DNA of 64,000 nucleotides from the NCBI RefSeq assembly GCF_002117005.1, contig NZ_CP021023.1, forward strand, positions 2,528,995-2,592,994. Reading direction: 5' to 3'. Positions within the stretch are counted from its first letter, which is position 1. Every line of letters begins with the position of its first letter. Shown here piece by piece: positions 51,997 through 61,534 of this stretch. The notes under the pieces are model-generated. The model saw only the letters and a list, made by a program, of their open reading frames with translations. It did not search any database and was not told the DNA's origin. The DNA is from Sedimentisphaera salicampi (GTDB taxonomy: Bacteria > Planctomycetota > Phycisphaerae > Sedimentisphaerales > Sedimentisphaeraceae). The position numbers and the translations under genes are program-made.

Positions 51997-53139
51997 TTAG
52001 CCGCTGTGGCTCAGAATGATGCTGATGAACCGGTCTTCAATAATCTCAAGCTGCCAGTCATTAAGCTGGAGTACTTTTCTAAGCTCGGAAACTGTCTGGG
52101 GTTTCCTGCGGGACACTTCCTCAATGCCGGCTTTATTCACAAGTATTGAAGGGTCTATTCTTCTCTCTTCCGCAGCCTGCGCAACAAAGCCCCGAAGCTC
52201 TTTCATAAGAGCCTTGTCGTAGGCAGCAGGCTTATCCTTTTTTACATACTTATCAGGCCAGTTTTCTTGGGGGAGTCTTTTTGCGTAATCGATTCTTTTT
52301 TTCAGCAGACCGTAAAACTCGCCCTTGCATGCTCTGGGAAGAAATTTACTTTTTGAAAGGCTGTATTTGCCATCCCCTGAGAGCTTTTTTGAGAGCTCAA
52401 TCATCGATGAGCTTCTCATCACCTTAAACGGGGGCAGGTCTATCTTTGCGGCAATTTCCTCTCGCCAGCTCCATATTACCTTCAGGTATCTCAGTTCAGT
52501 CGGCTCTAGAACGGAATAGCCTTTCACCCTCCATTTTTCAGGGGAGTTCTTTTCCTTGTATTTCGGCGTGTTCTTTGCCCTGTCTTTCATAGACTGGCTC
52601 ACCCATTCACTTCTGCCCATATCCTCAAGCAGCTCTGTGAGCTTGTCGGCAAGCGGTTTGAGGAAGGCAGTGTCTGCTGCTGCATAAGAGAGCTGCTTCT
52701 CGCTGAGCGGCCTTTTTGTCCAGTCCGAAAGCTGCTGATCTTTTGGATGCTCCACCCCGAGAAACTCTTGGAGCAGATTAGAAAGGCTCGTTTTCTCAAT
52801 ACCTGCAAGTGAGGCGGCCTGCTGTGTATCAAAGATTTTGTGTTTCGGTTTGAAACCGAAATCTTTATCAAGCATTCTCAGGTCGTAGTCGCCGCCGTGA
52901 AGGATTAAAAGCTTTTTTTCGAGCGTTTTAATAAAGCGGGAGAAATCAATATCCTTCAGGGTGTCAACGATGAAACTGCCATTTTCAATGCTTATCTGCA
53001 TAAGGCAAACTCGCTCGTAGTATGCGTGCATTGAATTTCCTTCGATATCCACCGCTGCGAAGCTGGAGGCGGCAATATCTTTTTCGAGCCTGTCAATAAG
53101 GCTTTGGGTGTCTATGTATTTATAAGAAATCATATTCAT
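51997..53139 (-). CDS. rnd: Ribonuclease D
   Basis: 3'-5' exoribonuclease, about 380 aa. DEDDy exonuclease motifs: AVDIEGNSMHAYY (Exo I), LILHGGDYDLRMLDKDFG (Exo II) and QLSYAAADTAFLKPLADK (Exo III, with Y and D). An HRDC domain follows (ELRYLKVIWSWREEIAAK). It trims tRNA and other stable-RNA ends. ATG 53139 is kept; TTG 53175 would add a hydrophobic 12-residue extension with no better ribosome site. Confidence 0.9.
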   Translation of the reverse strand: MNMISYKYIDTQSLIDRLEKDIAASSFAAVDIEGNSMHAYYERVCLMQISIENGSFIVDTLKDIDFSRFIKTLEKKLLILHGGDYDLRMLDKDFGFKPKHKIFDTQQAASLAGIEKTSLSNLLQEFLGVEHPKDQQLSDWTKRPLSEKQLSYAAADTAFLKPLADKLTELLEDMGRSEWVSQSMKDRAKNTPKYKEKNSPEKWRVKGYSVLEPTELRYLKVIWSWREEIAAKIDLPPFKVMRSSSMIELSKKLSGDGKYSLSKSKFLPRACKGEFYGLLKKRIDYAKRLPQENWPDKYVKKDKPAAYDKALMKELRGFVAQAAEERRIDPSILVNKAGIEEVSRRKPQTVSELRKVLQLNDWQLEIIEDRFISIILSHSG

Positions 53140-53203
53140 AAAAAGGATATTACCAGCAATTGCTAAACAAGTCAATCCTGCCTGTTAACTCCCGTAAATT
53201 TTC

Positions 53204-53758
53204 TCAGCCGAAGATGAGGATTTTTATGCCCAGAGCTATAAGTATAATCCCTCCGGCAAATTCGGTTTTATTCTCGAAAAGATGTCCCGCTCTGCAGCCT
53301 AATTCAGTGCCGATAATGCTCAATAAAAATGTTATTACGCCTATAATCGTAACGGCAAACCACACGCTCGCATCAAACAGGGTTATTGTAAAGCCGGCGG
53401 CCAGAGCATCAATGCTGGTGGCAAAAGCAAGAACTATAATTGCCGCTACGTCTGCTCTGACTTTTCCCGCTCTTCCGGTATGAAGCAGTTTGCCAGCTTC
53501 GTATATCATTTTTATCCCCAGAAATGACAGGATCGCAAATGCAAGCAGATTTGCTGCATTCTGAAGGTATTTAGAAAAAAAACCTCCTGCAAAAAAACCG
53601 GCAAGAGGCATTAGAGCCTGAAAAAGCCCGAACATCATGGCCATAAACATTGATCGGGAAAATTTCAGTTCTTTGTATGTTGCCCCGATTGCCAGCGATA
53701 CGGAAAATGCATCCATCGCAAGGCCTAAAGCAAGGGCTGTTATTTCTATATAAGGCAT
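53204..53758 (-). CDS. mntP: Manganese efflux pump MntP
   Basis: Six-helix Mn(II) exporter of 184 aa. The paired repeats begin ALALGLAMDAFSVSLAIGAT and VLAFATSIDALAAGFTITLF, each carrying the conserved metal-binding Asp. ATG 53758 gives a length equal to family members; the longer frame to 53902 would add a spurious hydrophobic segment. No mntP riboswitch or MntR box was recognised upstream. Confidence 0.92.
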   Translation of the reverse strand: MPYIEITALALGLAMDAFSVSLAIGATYKELKFSRSMFMAMMFGLFQALMPLAGFFAGGFFSKYLQNAANLLAFAILSFLGIKMIYEAGKLLHTGRAGKVRADVAAIIVLAFATSIDALAAGFTITLFDASVWFAVTIIGVITFLLSIIGTELGCRAGHLFENKTEFAGGIILIALGIKILIFG

Positions 53759-53941
53759 AGCTGAAATTGTAAACCGGCTGAGGAGAATAATCAAGTAATT
53801 GAAAAATGAGCAAAAAACTGCCAATTGAACAAAAGCCAGAAAAAATGCAAAGTGGGGCGATAGAAATCCTTCAGGAAAAGTGCGTTTTAACACAATAAAC
53901 AAGCCCTCAACGAAAAATATATGAACTTGCGGGATGGCCGG

Positions 53942-53990
53942 GTGATAAGTTTTAAGTAATAAGTGATAAGTTTTAAGTAATAAGTGATAT
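53942..53990 (+). repeat. 21-bp tandem repeat
   Basis: GTGATAAGTTTTAAGTAATA(A) is repeated exactly at 53942-53962 and 53963-53983 and begins a third time (GTGATATGTTTCAAG). Lies between mntP and the HEAT protein in 210 bases of spacer. Confidence 0.7.
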
Positions 53991-54112
53991 GTTTCAAGTT
54001 TTGGGGATTGGGGGATTTGTTTTTAATTGACACCTCGATTAGACAAATTATAATCCTTTGAAAGTAATTATTCGTTTTTAAAGTTCGGCGAACACCTTTT
54101 TGGAGACAATAG

Positions 54113-55882
54113 ATGTCTATTAAAATCTGTAAGATATGTTTGCTGGCGGCAATGCTTTCGTTTACATCGCTGCTCAGCGCTGCTACTACTAAAGAAAACT
54201 GGAACGACTTCCTGCACTACACAGCAATTGGCCGGTATGAGCTTGCAAAGAGCAAGGCCGAGGCGATTATAGAAAGCGAGCCGGATCCGGTAGAGATGCT
54301 TGAGCTCACTCAGGAAAATCCCCGCGGATATTCGATCCTGCTCAGGGTTTACAACAGCAACGAACAGCTCAAAGACGCCGCCTCATCGATTATCGATATT
54401 ATTGAAGAAGGGCGTTACATCAAAAGGACTGACCCGGAAATCATCAGGCAGGAGATTAAACGCCTCAGCACAACTATAAGAGGCCGAATCAAGGCCGAGA
54501 AGCGGCTTCGAAATTCAGGCGAGTTTGCCGTGCCTTATATGCTTGATGCGATTGGCGATGAGTCCCGCAAGGACGAGATGCCTTATATCACAGCAGCCCT
54601 TGGGAAGATGGGCAGGGATGCAGTGAGGCCGCTCTGCGCAGCATTGCAGATGAAGGATGTGGCGGTTAAGTCTGAGGCGGTTCGTGCTCTAGGGAGCATC
54701 GGTTATTCAGAGGCGCTTCCGTATCTCAAGCACGTTTATGAAACTGCTGAAACGGAAGAGCTCAAAAAGCTTGCAGCTAAAAACCTGCAGAAGATCAAGG
54801 GCTCTTCCCTTCAGGTTTCTGCATCTGATCTGTTCTTCGCCCTTGGTGAAGACTACTACTACCATAAGGATTCGCTCAAGCCGAACGCAGAATTTGATTT
54901 TGCAAATGTTTGGTTTTGGGATAAAACTCAGAAAAGACTCTCCCGCGAAAAGGTTGAACGCGGATATTTCTTTGAGCTGATGTGTATGCGCAGCTGTGAG
55001 TGGTCTCTCAAGGCAGATCCCGAAACAGGCGAGGCAATTGCCCTCTGGCTCGACGGCTTCTTCAAGGCTCAGCAGACCGAAATTGCGATGCCTGAGTATT
55101 TCGGTGATGGTCATGCAGACGCTATGACCTATGCTGTAACAGCAGGCCCTGAATACCTCCATCAAGCCCTTTCACGTGCGATAAAGGATAAGAACAACTA
55201 TATCACCCTCAATCTCGTAGAGGCGCTTGCAGCAAGTTCCGGCGAGGCTTCCCTGCTTGAAAGCTTTGGAACGAGCCAGCCGCTTGTGGATGCACTTGAA
55301 TACGATAACACCGCCGTGCAGCTCAGCGCAGCTATCGCTCTGGGCGGGGCGAATCCAACGAGGGATTTCGTTGGCAGCTCACTTATAATCGAGCGTCTCA
55401 GCACTGCGATTATGCAGGAAAGTGCCGAAGAGCTCGGCGAGGATAAGGCCGCAGAATATGCTGACAGGGCATTTGATGTGCTCGATCAGCTCTGCTCTGC
55501 GAGGAATAAGATTGTGGATGTGTCTAAGGCTCAGAAGCCTCTGATCAGGGTTATCCGCTCAGACAGCGATAAATACCGCATTGAAGCGGCTCAGGTGCTC
55601 GCATATCTCAAAACAGCAGAGGCTCAGAAGTCCATTGCGAATGTTGCCTTGAGCGAGGATTTTGATAAATCCGTACGTATGAGCGTGTTCGATTCGCTCA
55701 TCAATTCGGCCAAGCTCAACGGCAGCAAGCTAACAGATGAACAGATAGACAAACTCTATTCAATGACAGCTTCGAGGGCGGTAGATCCTGAGCTGAGAGA
55801 ATCATCAGCCAGTGCTTACGGTTCGCTGAACCTCCCGAGCGAGAAGGTGAAAACTCTGATACTCGATCAGGCCAGAAGCTGA
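54113..55882 (+). CDS. Exported HEAT-repeat protein
   Basis: A 589-residue protein of unknown function: signal peptide ICLLAAMLSFTSLLSA; helical HEAT/PBS repeats appear at about 145-230 (ALGKMGRDAVRPLCAALQMK, KSEAVRALGSIGYSEALPYL) and again from about 360 onward (ALGGANPTRDF and similar). These normally form protein-binding superhelices. TGGAGA precedes ATG 54113. Followed by a strong terminator, so monocistronic. Confidence 0.8.
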   Translation: MSIKICKICLLAAMLSFTSLLSAATTKENWNDFLHYTAIGRYELAKSKAEAIIESEPDPVEMLELTQENPRGYSILLRVYNSNEQLKDAASSIIDIIEEGRYIKRTDPEIIRQEIKRLSTTIRGRIKAEKRLRNSGEFAVPYMLDAIGDESRKDEMPYITAALGKMGRDAVRPLCAALQMKDVAVKSEAVRALGSIGYSEALPYLKHVYETAETEELKKLAAKNLQKIKGSSLQVSASDLFFALGEDYYYHKDSLKPNAEFDFANVWFWDKTQKRLSREKVERGYFFELMCMRSCEWSLKADPETGEAIALWLDGFFKAQQTEIAMPEYFGDGHADAMTYAVTAGPEYLHQALSRAIKDKNNYITLNLVEALAASSGEASLLESFGTSQPLVDALEYDNTAVQLSAAIALGGANPTRDFVGSSLIIERLSTAIMQESAEELGEDKAAEYADRAFDVLDQLCSARNKIVDVSKAQKPLIRVIRSDSDKYRIEAAQVLAYLKTAEAQKSIANVALSEDFDKSVRMSVFDSLINSAKLNGSKLTDEQIDKLYSMTASRAVDPELRESSASAYGSLNLPSEKVKTLILDQARS

Positions 55883-55910
55883 ACTAAGCCAGAATTACAG
55901 GAAATTGAAG

Positions 55911-55958
55911 CAGTGCATCTGCCGGCTGGAAAAGGCTTTGGCGATGCACTGTTTTTTT
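55911..55958 (+). terminator. Rho-independent terminator after the HEAT-repeat gene
   Basis: CAGTGCATC pairs with GATGCACTG around a 23-base GC-rich loop and is followed by seven T. Confidence 0.88.
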
Positions 55959-55969
55959 ATGGATGATTT

Positions 55970-56221
55970 ATGAAAGATGAAAAGGATAAAAACAGCGAAA
56001 GCCATGGCGATTACTACCGCTGGGTAACCGTGGGCATAGAGTATGCGGTTTTAATGATGCTCGGTGCATTTCTCGGCTCGCTTCTGGATAAGATCCAAAA
56101 CACAGAGCCCGGCTTTATCATTATCGGGGCTCTCTCGGGCTTTGCCCTTCAGCTTTATATAGTGCTTAAAAGAAACAGAGAGGATGAGGACTCCGGCGGC
56201 GATTCTGAGGATAAATCCTGA
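55970..56221 (+). CDS. AtpZ/AtpI-like small membrane protein
   Basis: An 83-residue protein with two helices: GIEYAVLMMLGAFLGSLLD and FIIIGALSGFALQLYIVL, joined by the LDKIQNTEPGF turn that is typical of the F0F1-ATPase accessory family (AtpZ; PF09527-like). Such proteins aid c-ring assembly or Mg transport. No other atp gene is in the window, so it stands alone. Acidic tail EDEDSGGDSEDKS. Confidence 0.7.
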   Translation: MKDEKDKNSESHGDYYRWVTVGIEYAVLMMLGAFLGSLLDKIQNTEPGFIIIGALSGFALQLYIVLKRNREDEDSGGDSEDKS

Positions 56222-56346
56222 TTTAGCGTGAAATCATAAACATATCTGTATTTTTTTGTAAAAAATTTAACCATCCTGCTATTTAATAGTAAGGCCGCTG
56301 TGTTTAGCGGGTTTACTAAATAAGATTTAGACTTTTCGGAGGATAT

Positions 56347-58026
56347 ATGAATCGCAGAAAATTCTTGCAGAGGGCCGGTTTTGCAGCAGTTGCTGCTCCG
56401 TTTGCCGGTCATATCAATGCGTTTGGTGCGAATTCTGCAAACATATCAGGGGCAGCCGAGGCCGCCAAAAGGCCGAATATTCTTCTGGTATTGTTTGATG
56501 ATCTGGGCTACAGTGATCTAGGCTGCTACGGCGGCGAACTGCCTACGCCCAATATTGATAAGCTCGCAGAGAGCGGGCTTCGCTACACACATATGACAAA
56601 CTCCGCACGCTGCTGCCCATCAAGGGCGAGCCTCCTTACAGGGCTTCATCCCGGGCAGACCGGCATCCCGAATTTCGGCGGTTCACTCGTTGACAATTGC
56701 GTAACCCTTGGTGAGGCGCTCGGGAAAAGCGGTTATCAGACATATCACGTTGGTAAATGGCACGTTGGAGCAAAAGAGGGCACTCGCCCAACAGACCGCG
56801 GCTTTGATGAATTTTACGGCTTCTATCGAGGCTATGCGCAGGATCAGTGGGAGCCGGACAAATATCACCGACTTCCCGAAGGACGCAAGCCCGAAATTAC
56901 ATACGATAAGGAAAATTTCTACGCCACAGATGCCTTCAACGACTACACCCTTGAGTTCCTCGATCAGGCGAAAAAGAAGGATAAGCCGTGGTTTATGTAT
57001 CTCGCTCACTCCTCGCCTCACTTCCCCGTCCAGGCTCCTTACGAATCAGTGAAGCCTTTGCTTGATACTTACCGCAAGGGCTGGGATAAATTGAGAGAGC
57101 AGAGGTTCGAAAGGCAGAAGGAGATTGGACTGGTAAATCACGACGGCTGGAAACTAACAGACCGCTCGCTCGTGCCGGTTGAGAATAACAACAAGATCGC
57201 AAACGGCTATTCGGGAGAGCCAAACCCCTCTTGGGATTCGCTGCCGGAAGACCGTCAGGAAGATCTCGCCCACAGAATGGCTATATACGCAGCTATGGTT
57301 AAGCACGTGGATGAAGGTATTGGCAAGATCGTTCAGAAGCTCAAAGACCAAGGGGAGTATGAAAATACAATCATAATGGTCCTCTCGGATAACGGTGCAT
57401 GCTATGAATGGGGGCCTTTCGGCTTCGACGGCCGCTCCAGAGCAGGAATAACGAAACTGCACAAGGGCGAAGAGCTCAAGAAGATGGGCGGCCCGGGTAC
57501 GCACCACGCATACGGATCTGCTTGGGCGAATCTTTGCAACACGCCTTTCCGCCTTTACAAGCACTTTACCCATCAGGGCGGTATTGTAACGCCGTTTATC
57601 GTGCACTGGCCTGCAGGACTGAATTCTACAGACCGCTGGGTTCGCGATTATACGCATATTATTGATGTTATGCCGACTCTGCTGGATGTCGCCAAGGCGA
57701 AGTATCCAAGGGTTTATAACGGCAGCAGGATTCAGCCTATGGAGGGTGTGAGCCTTACCAAAACTTTCGAGCCCGGCGGAAAGCTCGAACCTCGCACACT
57801 TTGCTACAATCACCAGAAGGCAAGGGCAATTATAAAGGGCAAATGGAAGATGGTTTGGGGCAAGAGATTCCCCGAGCCGATCGAATGGGAGCTCTATGAT
57901 ATTGAGAAAGACCCCTGCGAGACCGAGAACGTGGCGGATAAGCACCCCGAGGTTGTAAAATCTCTCTCGAATGAGTGGCAAAGGTGGAAAGTGCGAACTA
58001 AGGCTCAATCCAGAGGAAATAAATAA
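56347..58026 (+). CDS. Tat-exported arylsulfatase
   Basis: Type I sulfatase (559 aa). Twin-arginine signal NRRKFLQRAGFAAVAAPFAG; metal site DDLGYSDLGCYGG; FGly site CCPSRASLLTGLHPGQTG (the Cys followed by PSR is modified); GKWHVG; and metal site VLSDNGACYEWGP. It resembles SulfAtlas S1_4-like arylsulfatases. Substrate is a sulfate ester of unknown sugar. GGAGGA precedes ATG 56347. A terminator follows, so it is monocistronic. Confidence 0.92.
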   Translation: MNRRKFLQRAGFAAVAAPFAGHINAFGANSANISGAAEAAKRPNILLVLFDDLGYSDLGCYGGELPTPNIDKLAESGLRYTHMTNSARCCPSRASLLTGLHPGQTGIPNFGGSLVDNCVTLGEALGKSGYQTYHVGKWHVGAKEGTRPTDRGFDEFYGFYRGYAQDQWEPDKYHRLPEGRKPEITYDKENFYATDAFNDYTLEFLDQAKKKDKPWFMYLAHSSPHFPVQAPYESVKPLLDTYRKGWDKLREQRFERQKEIGLVNHDGWKLTDRSLVPVENNNKIANGYSGEPNPSWDSLPEDRQEDLAHRMAIYAAMVKHVDEGIGKIVQKLKDQGEYENTIIMVLSDNGACYEWGPFGFDGRSRAGITKLHKGEELKKMGGPGTHHAYGSAWANLCNTPFRLYKHFTHQGGIVTPFIVHWPAGLNSTDRWVRDYTHIIDVMPTLLDVAKAKYPRVYNGSRIQPMEGVSLTKTFEPGGKLEPRTLCYNHQKARAIIKGKWKMVWGKRFPEPIEWELYDIEKDPCETENVADKHPEVVKSLSNEWQRWKVRTKAQSRGNK

Positions 58027-58039
58027 CGCAGAACATATA

Positions 58040-58072
58040 AATCTCGGGTTTGCTTCAGACCCGAGATTTTTT
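58040..58072 (+). terminator. Rho-independent terminator after the arylsulfatase gene
   Basis: AATCTCGGGT pairs with ACCCGAGATT and is followed by a T-run. Confidence 0.9.
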
Positions 58073-58185
58073 ATACGCCTTTTTCCTGCCGAAACGTTTT
58101 GAAATAATACCTCTGAGAGTTATAATTACCGTCAGGCCGAATATAATCGGCAATTAACGAAAGAATCAATTTTGGCAGGAATCAG

Positions 58186-59214
58186 ATGGCAATAGAGAGA
58201 GTTTTAAGCGCAGAAGAGAAGAACCCGGCGGAAAACAGCTTTAATGCTGCCCTACGCCCTCAGAGCCTTTCGGAGTGTATCGGGCAGGAGAATGTGCGTG
58301 AGAAGCTTCGTATTGCAGTAGAGGCGGCAAGCAGACGAGACGAGCCGCTCGAGCACATACTCTTCTACGGCCCTCCCGGGCTCGGTAAAACCACTTTCGC
58401 CAACATCATAGCCCGTGAGATGAATGCGGCTATCCGCGTTACCTCAGGCCCCGCTCTTGCCAAACAGGGCGATATAATGGGGCTTTTGAGCAATGTCAAT
58501 ACGGGCGATATTGTGTTTATAGACGAAATACACCGCCTGAATTCTGCTGTGGAGGAGTTTATTTATCCCGCTATGGAAGATTTTAAGGTGGATTTCACGG
58601 TTGACAGCGGGCTGCATGCCAAAACGATAAACTTCCCGCTCAAGCGGTTTACGCTTATCGGAGCTACAACAAGGGCAGGGCTGTTGAGTTCTCCTCTTAG
58701 AAGCAGGTTTGGGATGCTCTATCATCTGGAATACTATAAAGTTGATGAGCTTGCGGAAATTGTCAACCGCTCGGCTGATATGCTCGGACTGAAGGGTTCG
58801 CAGGAAGCTATAAGGCTCATTGCTGCGAGGAGCAGACGCACGCCGAGAATTGCAAACCGCCTTCTGAAGAGAGTGCGTGATTATGCACAGGTTAAGGGCT
58901 CCGGCGAACTTACAACGGAGATCGTGAACAAATCGCTTGAGATGGAGCGGATTGATTCTGCCGGCTTAGACCAGCTCGACAGGAGCTTTCTCAAATCGCT
59001 GATCACAGTTTACGGCGGAGGACCTGCGGGCATTGAGGCAATCGCTGCCACGCTGGGCGAGGAAAGGGATACGCTGGAGGATGTTGTAGAGCCGTACCTG
59101 CTGCAGGAAGGCTTCCTCAGAAGAACAAAGCGGGGCAGAGAGGCCACGCCGCTGGCCTATTCTCATTTGGGCATATCTCCTCAAGCTCCAAACAACCAGC
59201 CGCTCTTCGAATAG
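58186..59214 (+). CDS. ruvB: Holliday-junction branch-migration helicase RuvB
   Basis: AAA+ hexameric motor (342 aa). Walker A GPPGLGKTTFA, Walker B FIDEIHRLN, sensor I GATTRAGLLSSPLRSRFG and the C-terminal winged helix (RTKRGREATPLAYSHLG) are typical. AGGAA precedes ATG 58186. ruvA and ruvC are not next to it in this window. Confidence 0.95.
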   Translation: MAIERVLSAEEKNPAENSFNAALRPQSLSECIGQENVREKLRIAVEAASRRDEPLEHILFYGPPGLGKTTFANIIAREMNAAIRVTSGPALAKQGDIMGLLSNVNTGDIVFIDEIHRLNSAVEEFIYPAMEDFKVDFTVDSGLHAKTINFPLKRFTLIGATTRAGLLSSPLRSRFGMLYHLEYYKVDELAEIVNRSADMLGLKGSQEAIRLIAARSRRTPRIANRLLKRVRDYAQVKGSGELTTEIVNKSLEMERIDSAGLDQLDRSFLKSLITVYGGGPAGIEAIAATLGEERDTLEDVVEPYLLQEGFLRRTKRGREATPLAYSHLGISPQAPNNQPLFE

Positions 59215-59245
59215 CTGCGGTATTAAGGTTTTATTAGAATAGGCT

Positions 59246-59740
59246 TTAGGTTTCTGAATCGCTTTTGCTGTTAGGCTGATTTACTCCTTTGGGCATACAG
59301 CCCTGCAGAAAATCTATCCCGCTTTTGATGTCCTGCTCTATATTTTCAACTTCCCTTTCATACATTGTTTCCGGAGTAAATGAGATATCCGGGAGAGCCG
59401 TGCTGAAATTTAAATGTTTGCCGGCATTATTCGCCTGAGCAGGCTTTTGGGGTGTTGTGTTGGAATAGATAAAAAACGCACCGGCAAGCAGGAGTATTCC
59501 TGCTGCTATAGACGAAGCAAATTTCAATTTCGGCAGAGCCCTTCTGGAAGGCTCGGCATTTTGGCTGCTGTCAATTTCGTTTAGTTTATATTCAATTTTT
59601 TTATAAACCTCTTCCTTCTGATTTTGAGATATACCTATATCGCTTTGGTGCATTATCTCATCTATCTGGCTGGCAGTGAGCCTTCTGCGGTGATTTTTGC
59701 TTTCATCCGTTCGCATAAAGCTGAAAAGCTTAATTTTCAT
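59246..59740 (-). CDS. Probable anti-sigma factor (single-pass membrane)
   Basis: A 164-residue protein with a cytoplasmic N-terminus (about 70 residues), one helix (FASSIAAGILLLAGAFFIY, about 74-92) and an extracytoplasmic tail. Its start overlaps the ECF sigma stop by 4 bases, the usual place of a cognate anti-sigma. No zinc-binding HxxxCxxC motif is present, so it is not a ZAS-type anti-sigma; the assignment rests on context and topology. Confidence 0.6.
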   Translation of the reverse strand: MKIKLFSFMRTDESKNHRRRLTASQIDEIMHQSDIGISQNQKEEVYKKIEYKLNEIDSSQNAEPSRRALPKLKFASSIAAGILLLAGAFFIYSNTTPQKPAQANNAGKHLNFSTALPDISFTPETMYEREVENIEQDIKSGIDFLQGCMPKGVNQPNSKSDSET

Positions 59741-60333
59741 AATTTTGCCCTTTCAAAACTAACCCCCTCATCTGATCTAAAAAAACTGTTGTGTCTTTTT
59801 TCCTGCTCGGCATAGAGCTTTTTGGCCATCTTTTTTCGTGAGCGGTAAAGAAGAACTCTTGTAGCTGCGTTTGTTTTGCCCATCACCTTTGCTATCTCAG
59901 ATACGCTCATTTCCTGCTTGTATTTCAGCCATAGAACCAGAAATGCTTCTTCGCCGAGTTTTCTTGCCTTCTGCCACACCCAGCCGTAATCTTCATGGCT
60001 TTGTTCAGTAATCTCAAGATTTCTCTGAGATTCCTCGCTCATTAGAACCGGCTTGCTTTTCCTTGTATTAGACACAAGCGTTCTGTAAGCGATTGTAAAA
60101 ATCCATGTCTTGAAGCTGCTCTTGCTGTCAAACTTTTCAATATTCCTGTATGCCTTAATCATAGTCTCCTGCACAATATCCTCTGCATCATGATAGTTAT
60201 TCGTTTTCGAGGAAACAAATAAAAGCAGCTTTCCTGTAAATCTGTCTGCAAGCTCATCGAAAGCCGCCCGGTTGCCGTTAGAGGCGAACCGGGCAAGCCT
60301 GCTGTCATCAATATTTTTCAGGTTATCGTGCAT
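59737..60333 (-). CDS. ECF-type RNA polymerase sigma factor
   Basis: A 198-residue sigma70-family regulator. Region 2: HDAEDIVQETMIKAYRNIEKF and WIFTIAYRTLVSNTR. Region 4: KYKQEMSVSEIAKVMGKTNA then ATRVLLYRSRKKMAKKL. It is transcribed with a membrane protein downstream and a secreted protein upstream (10 bases from the stop), suggesting an envelope-signal response operon. The divergent secreted coiled-coil gene at 61.5 kb could be a target; no promoter motif was recognised. Confidence 0.92.
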   Translation of the reverse strand: MHDNLKNIDDSRLARFASNGNRAAFDELADRFTGKLLLFVSSKTNNYHDAEDIVQETMIKAYRNIEKFDSKSSFKTWIFTIAYRTLVSNTRKSKPVLMSEESQRNLEITEQSHEDYGWVWQKARKLGEEAFLVLWLKYKQEMSVSEIAKVMGKTNAATRVLLYRSRKKMAKKLYAEQEKRHNSFFRSDEGVSFERAKL

Positions 60334-60342
60334 CGAAGTTTG

Positions 60343-61284
60343 TTACTTATCAGAGTCCTCAGCTTTTTCTTTTTCTGCGTGTCTTTTGATTGCCTTATAA
60401 ACCTTTTCAGATGGTATTTCAATACTCATAAAAAGCTGGTTTTTATCGCGGGTGAGAGTGGTTTTTTCAAGAATTGAAAGAGCATCAGTGTTGTTTTTGC
60501 TTTTCAGCATTAAGAAAGCCTTGATACCGGAAATCATCTTTTCAACCTGCTTGGCAGATTTTTTATCTTTCGTTGTTAGGTCAAGATCTATATATGTTTT
60601 CCCTTCCTTCTCTCCGCTCACAACAGCGAGCATACTGGAATTGTTGAAAATGGCATTTTTCTTGCCGAATTTGTCAAGGTTGCTGATTTCGGTTATCCCG
60701 ATAATCATAAAGGCATCATCGTTTGCTGCTTCAAGAAGAGAGCCGAGAGAAGAAGAACCCGCTGTCTTTAGGCTTTCCCGGTCTTTCGCTTTCATATCAA
60801 TAAACTTCTTAAGAGCCTTTCTGTTCTCTGAAACAACCACCTGTTTCGGGCTTGCGAATATACCGGATTTGAGTCTGTTGTCCTTTTGGTCTCTCCATTG
60901 ATGAATCCTCTCGCTTCTGTAGAGCTCAAGCTCATATTCTTCATTTTCCTCAAGCTGAGAAATTACATGCGGCTTGTCGAACTCTCCATAAACCATTAAA
61001 ACGGCGTTCTGTTTTTTTGAGTCCGGTCCGTACAGCGTGACTCCATGGGTTTGCTCCAGCACATCATACCCGAGGAAATCTGAGAGCCACTCAATCTCTT
61101 CCATTTTGTCTGCGGGTATGTCTCCTTTGCCCATCTCCCAGTATTCGGTTTCGCTGAACCGGTCTGAATTCCAGTGAAAAACCCACTTTGAATCTGCGGG
61201 TATGTGGTTCATTTTCAATTCTGCTGCTGTGGCTGCAGAGCCAATGAATGTAATGGCTATAATTGCAGTTAAAATTTTCTTCAT
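60343..61284 (-). CDS. Exported protein of unknown function, ECF-cluster lead gene
   Basis: A 313-residue secreted protein with signal peptide ILTAIIAITFIGSAATAA. No known domain was recognised; it is mostly hydrophilic, rich in Lys and Glu, with the phrase LKMNHIPADSKWVFHWNSD at the mature N-terminus and a long central mixed alpha/beta region. AAAGGGA precedes ATG 61284. It is first in the operon with the ECF sigma factor and the probable anti-sigma, so it may be sensed by, or act with, that system. Confidence 0.7.
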   Translation of the reverse strand: MKKILTAIIAITFIGSAATAAELKMNHIPADSKWVFHWNSDRFSETEYWEMGKGDIPADKMEEIEWLSDFLGYDVLEQTHGVTLYGPDSKKQNAVLMVYGEFDKPHVISQLEENEEYELELYRSERIHQWRDQKDNRLKSGIFASPKQVVVSENRKALKKFIDMKAKDRESLKTAGSSSLGSLLEAANDDAFMIIGITEISNLDKFGKKNAIFNNSSMLAVVSGEKEGKTYIDLDLTTKDKKSAKQVEKMISGIKAFLMLKSKNNTDALSILEKTTLTRDKNQLFMSIEIPSEKVYKAIKRHAEKEKAEDSDK

Positions 61285-61534
61285 TTTTAATCCCTTTCGT
61301 TAAGTTTGATGCCTGATTTTTGTATATCTTTCCTTAAGGATGATCTCATTTTGTAATACGCTTTGACAGGCTTAAATGTAACATAAAAAAAATAAATTTA
61401 GAATAATCTTGAAAATTTTTTAATATTATTAAACCTTTTGAAATATACCCTGCTCTCTATACGTCTAATATAAGAAAACAGTTTAATATGAATACAAACC
61501 GTATAATTTTATTTTAGTTAATAAGGATTGAAAA

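Noticed and set aside
53759-53902. Longer start for MntP
   Set aside because: Would add a 48-residue hydrophobic extension not seen in the family; ATG 53758 yields the normal length.
57154-58008. Minus-strand 284-residue reading frame
   Set aside because: Antisense to the arylsulfatase with complete FGly and metal motifs; looks like a codon-usage shadow.
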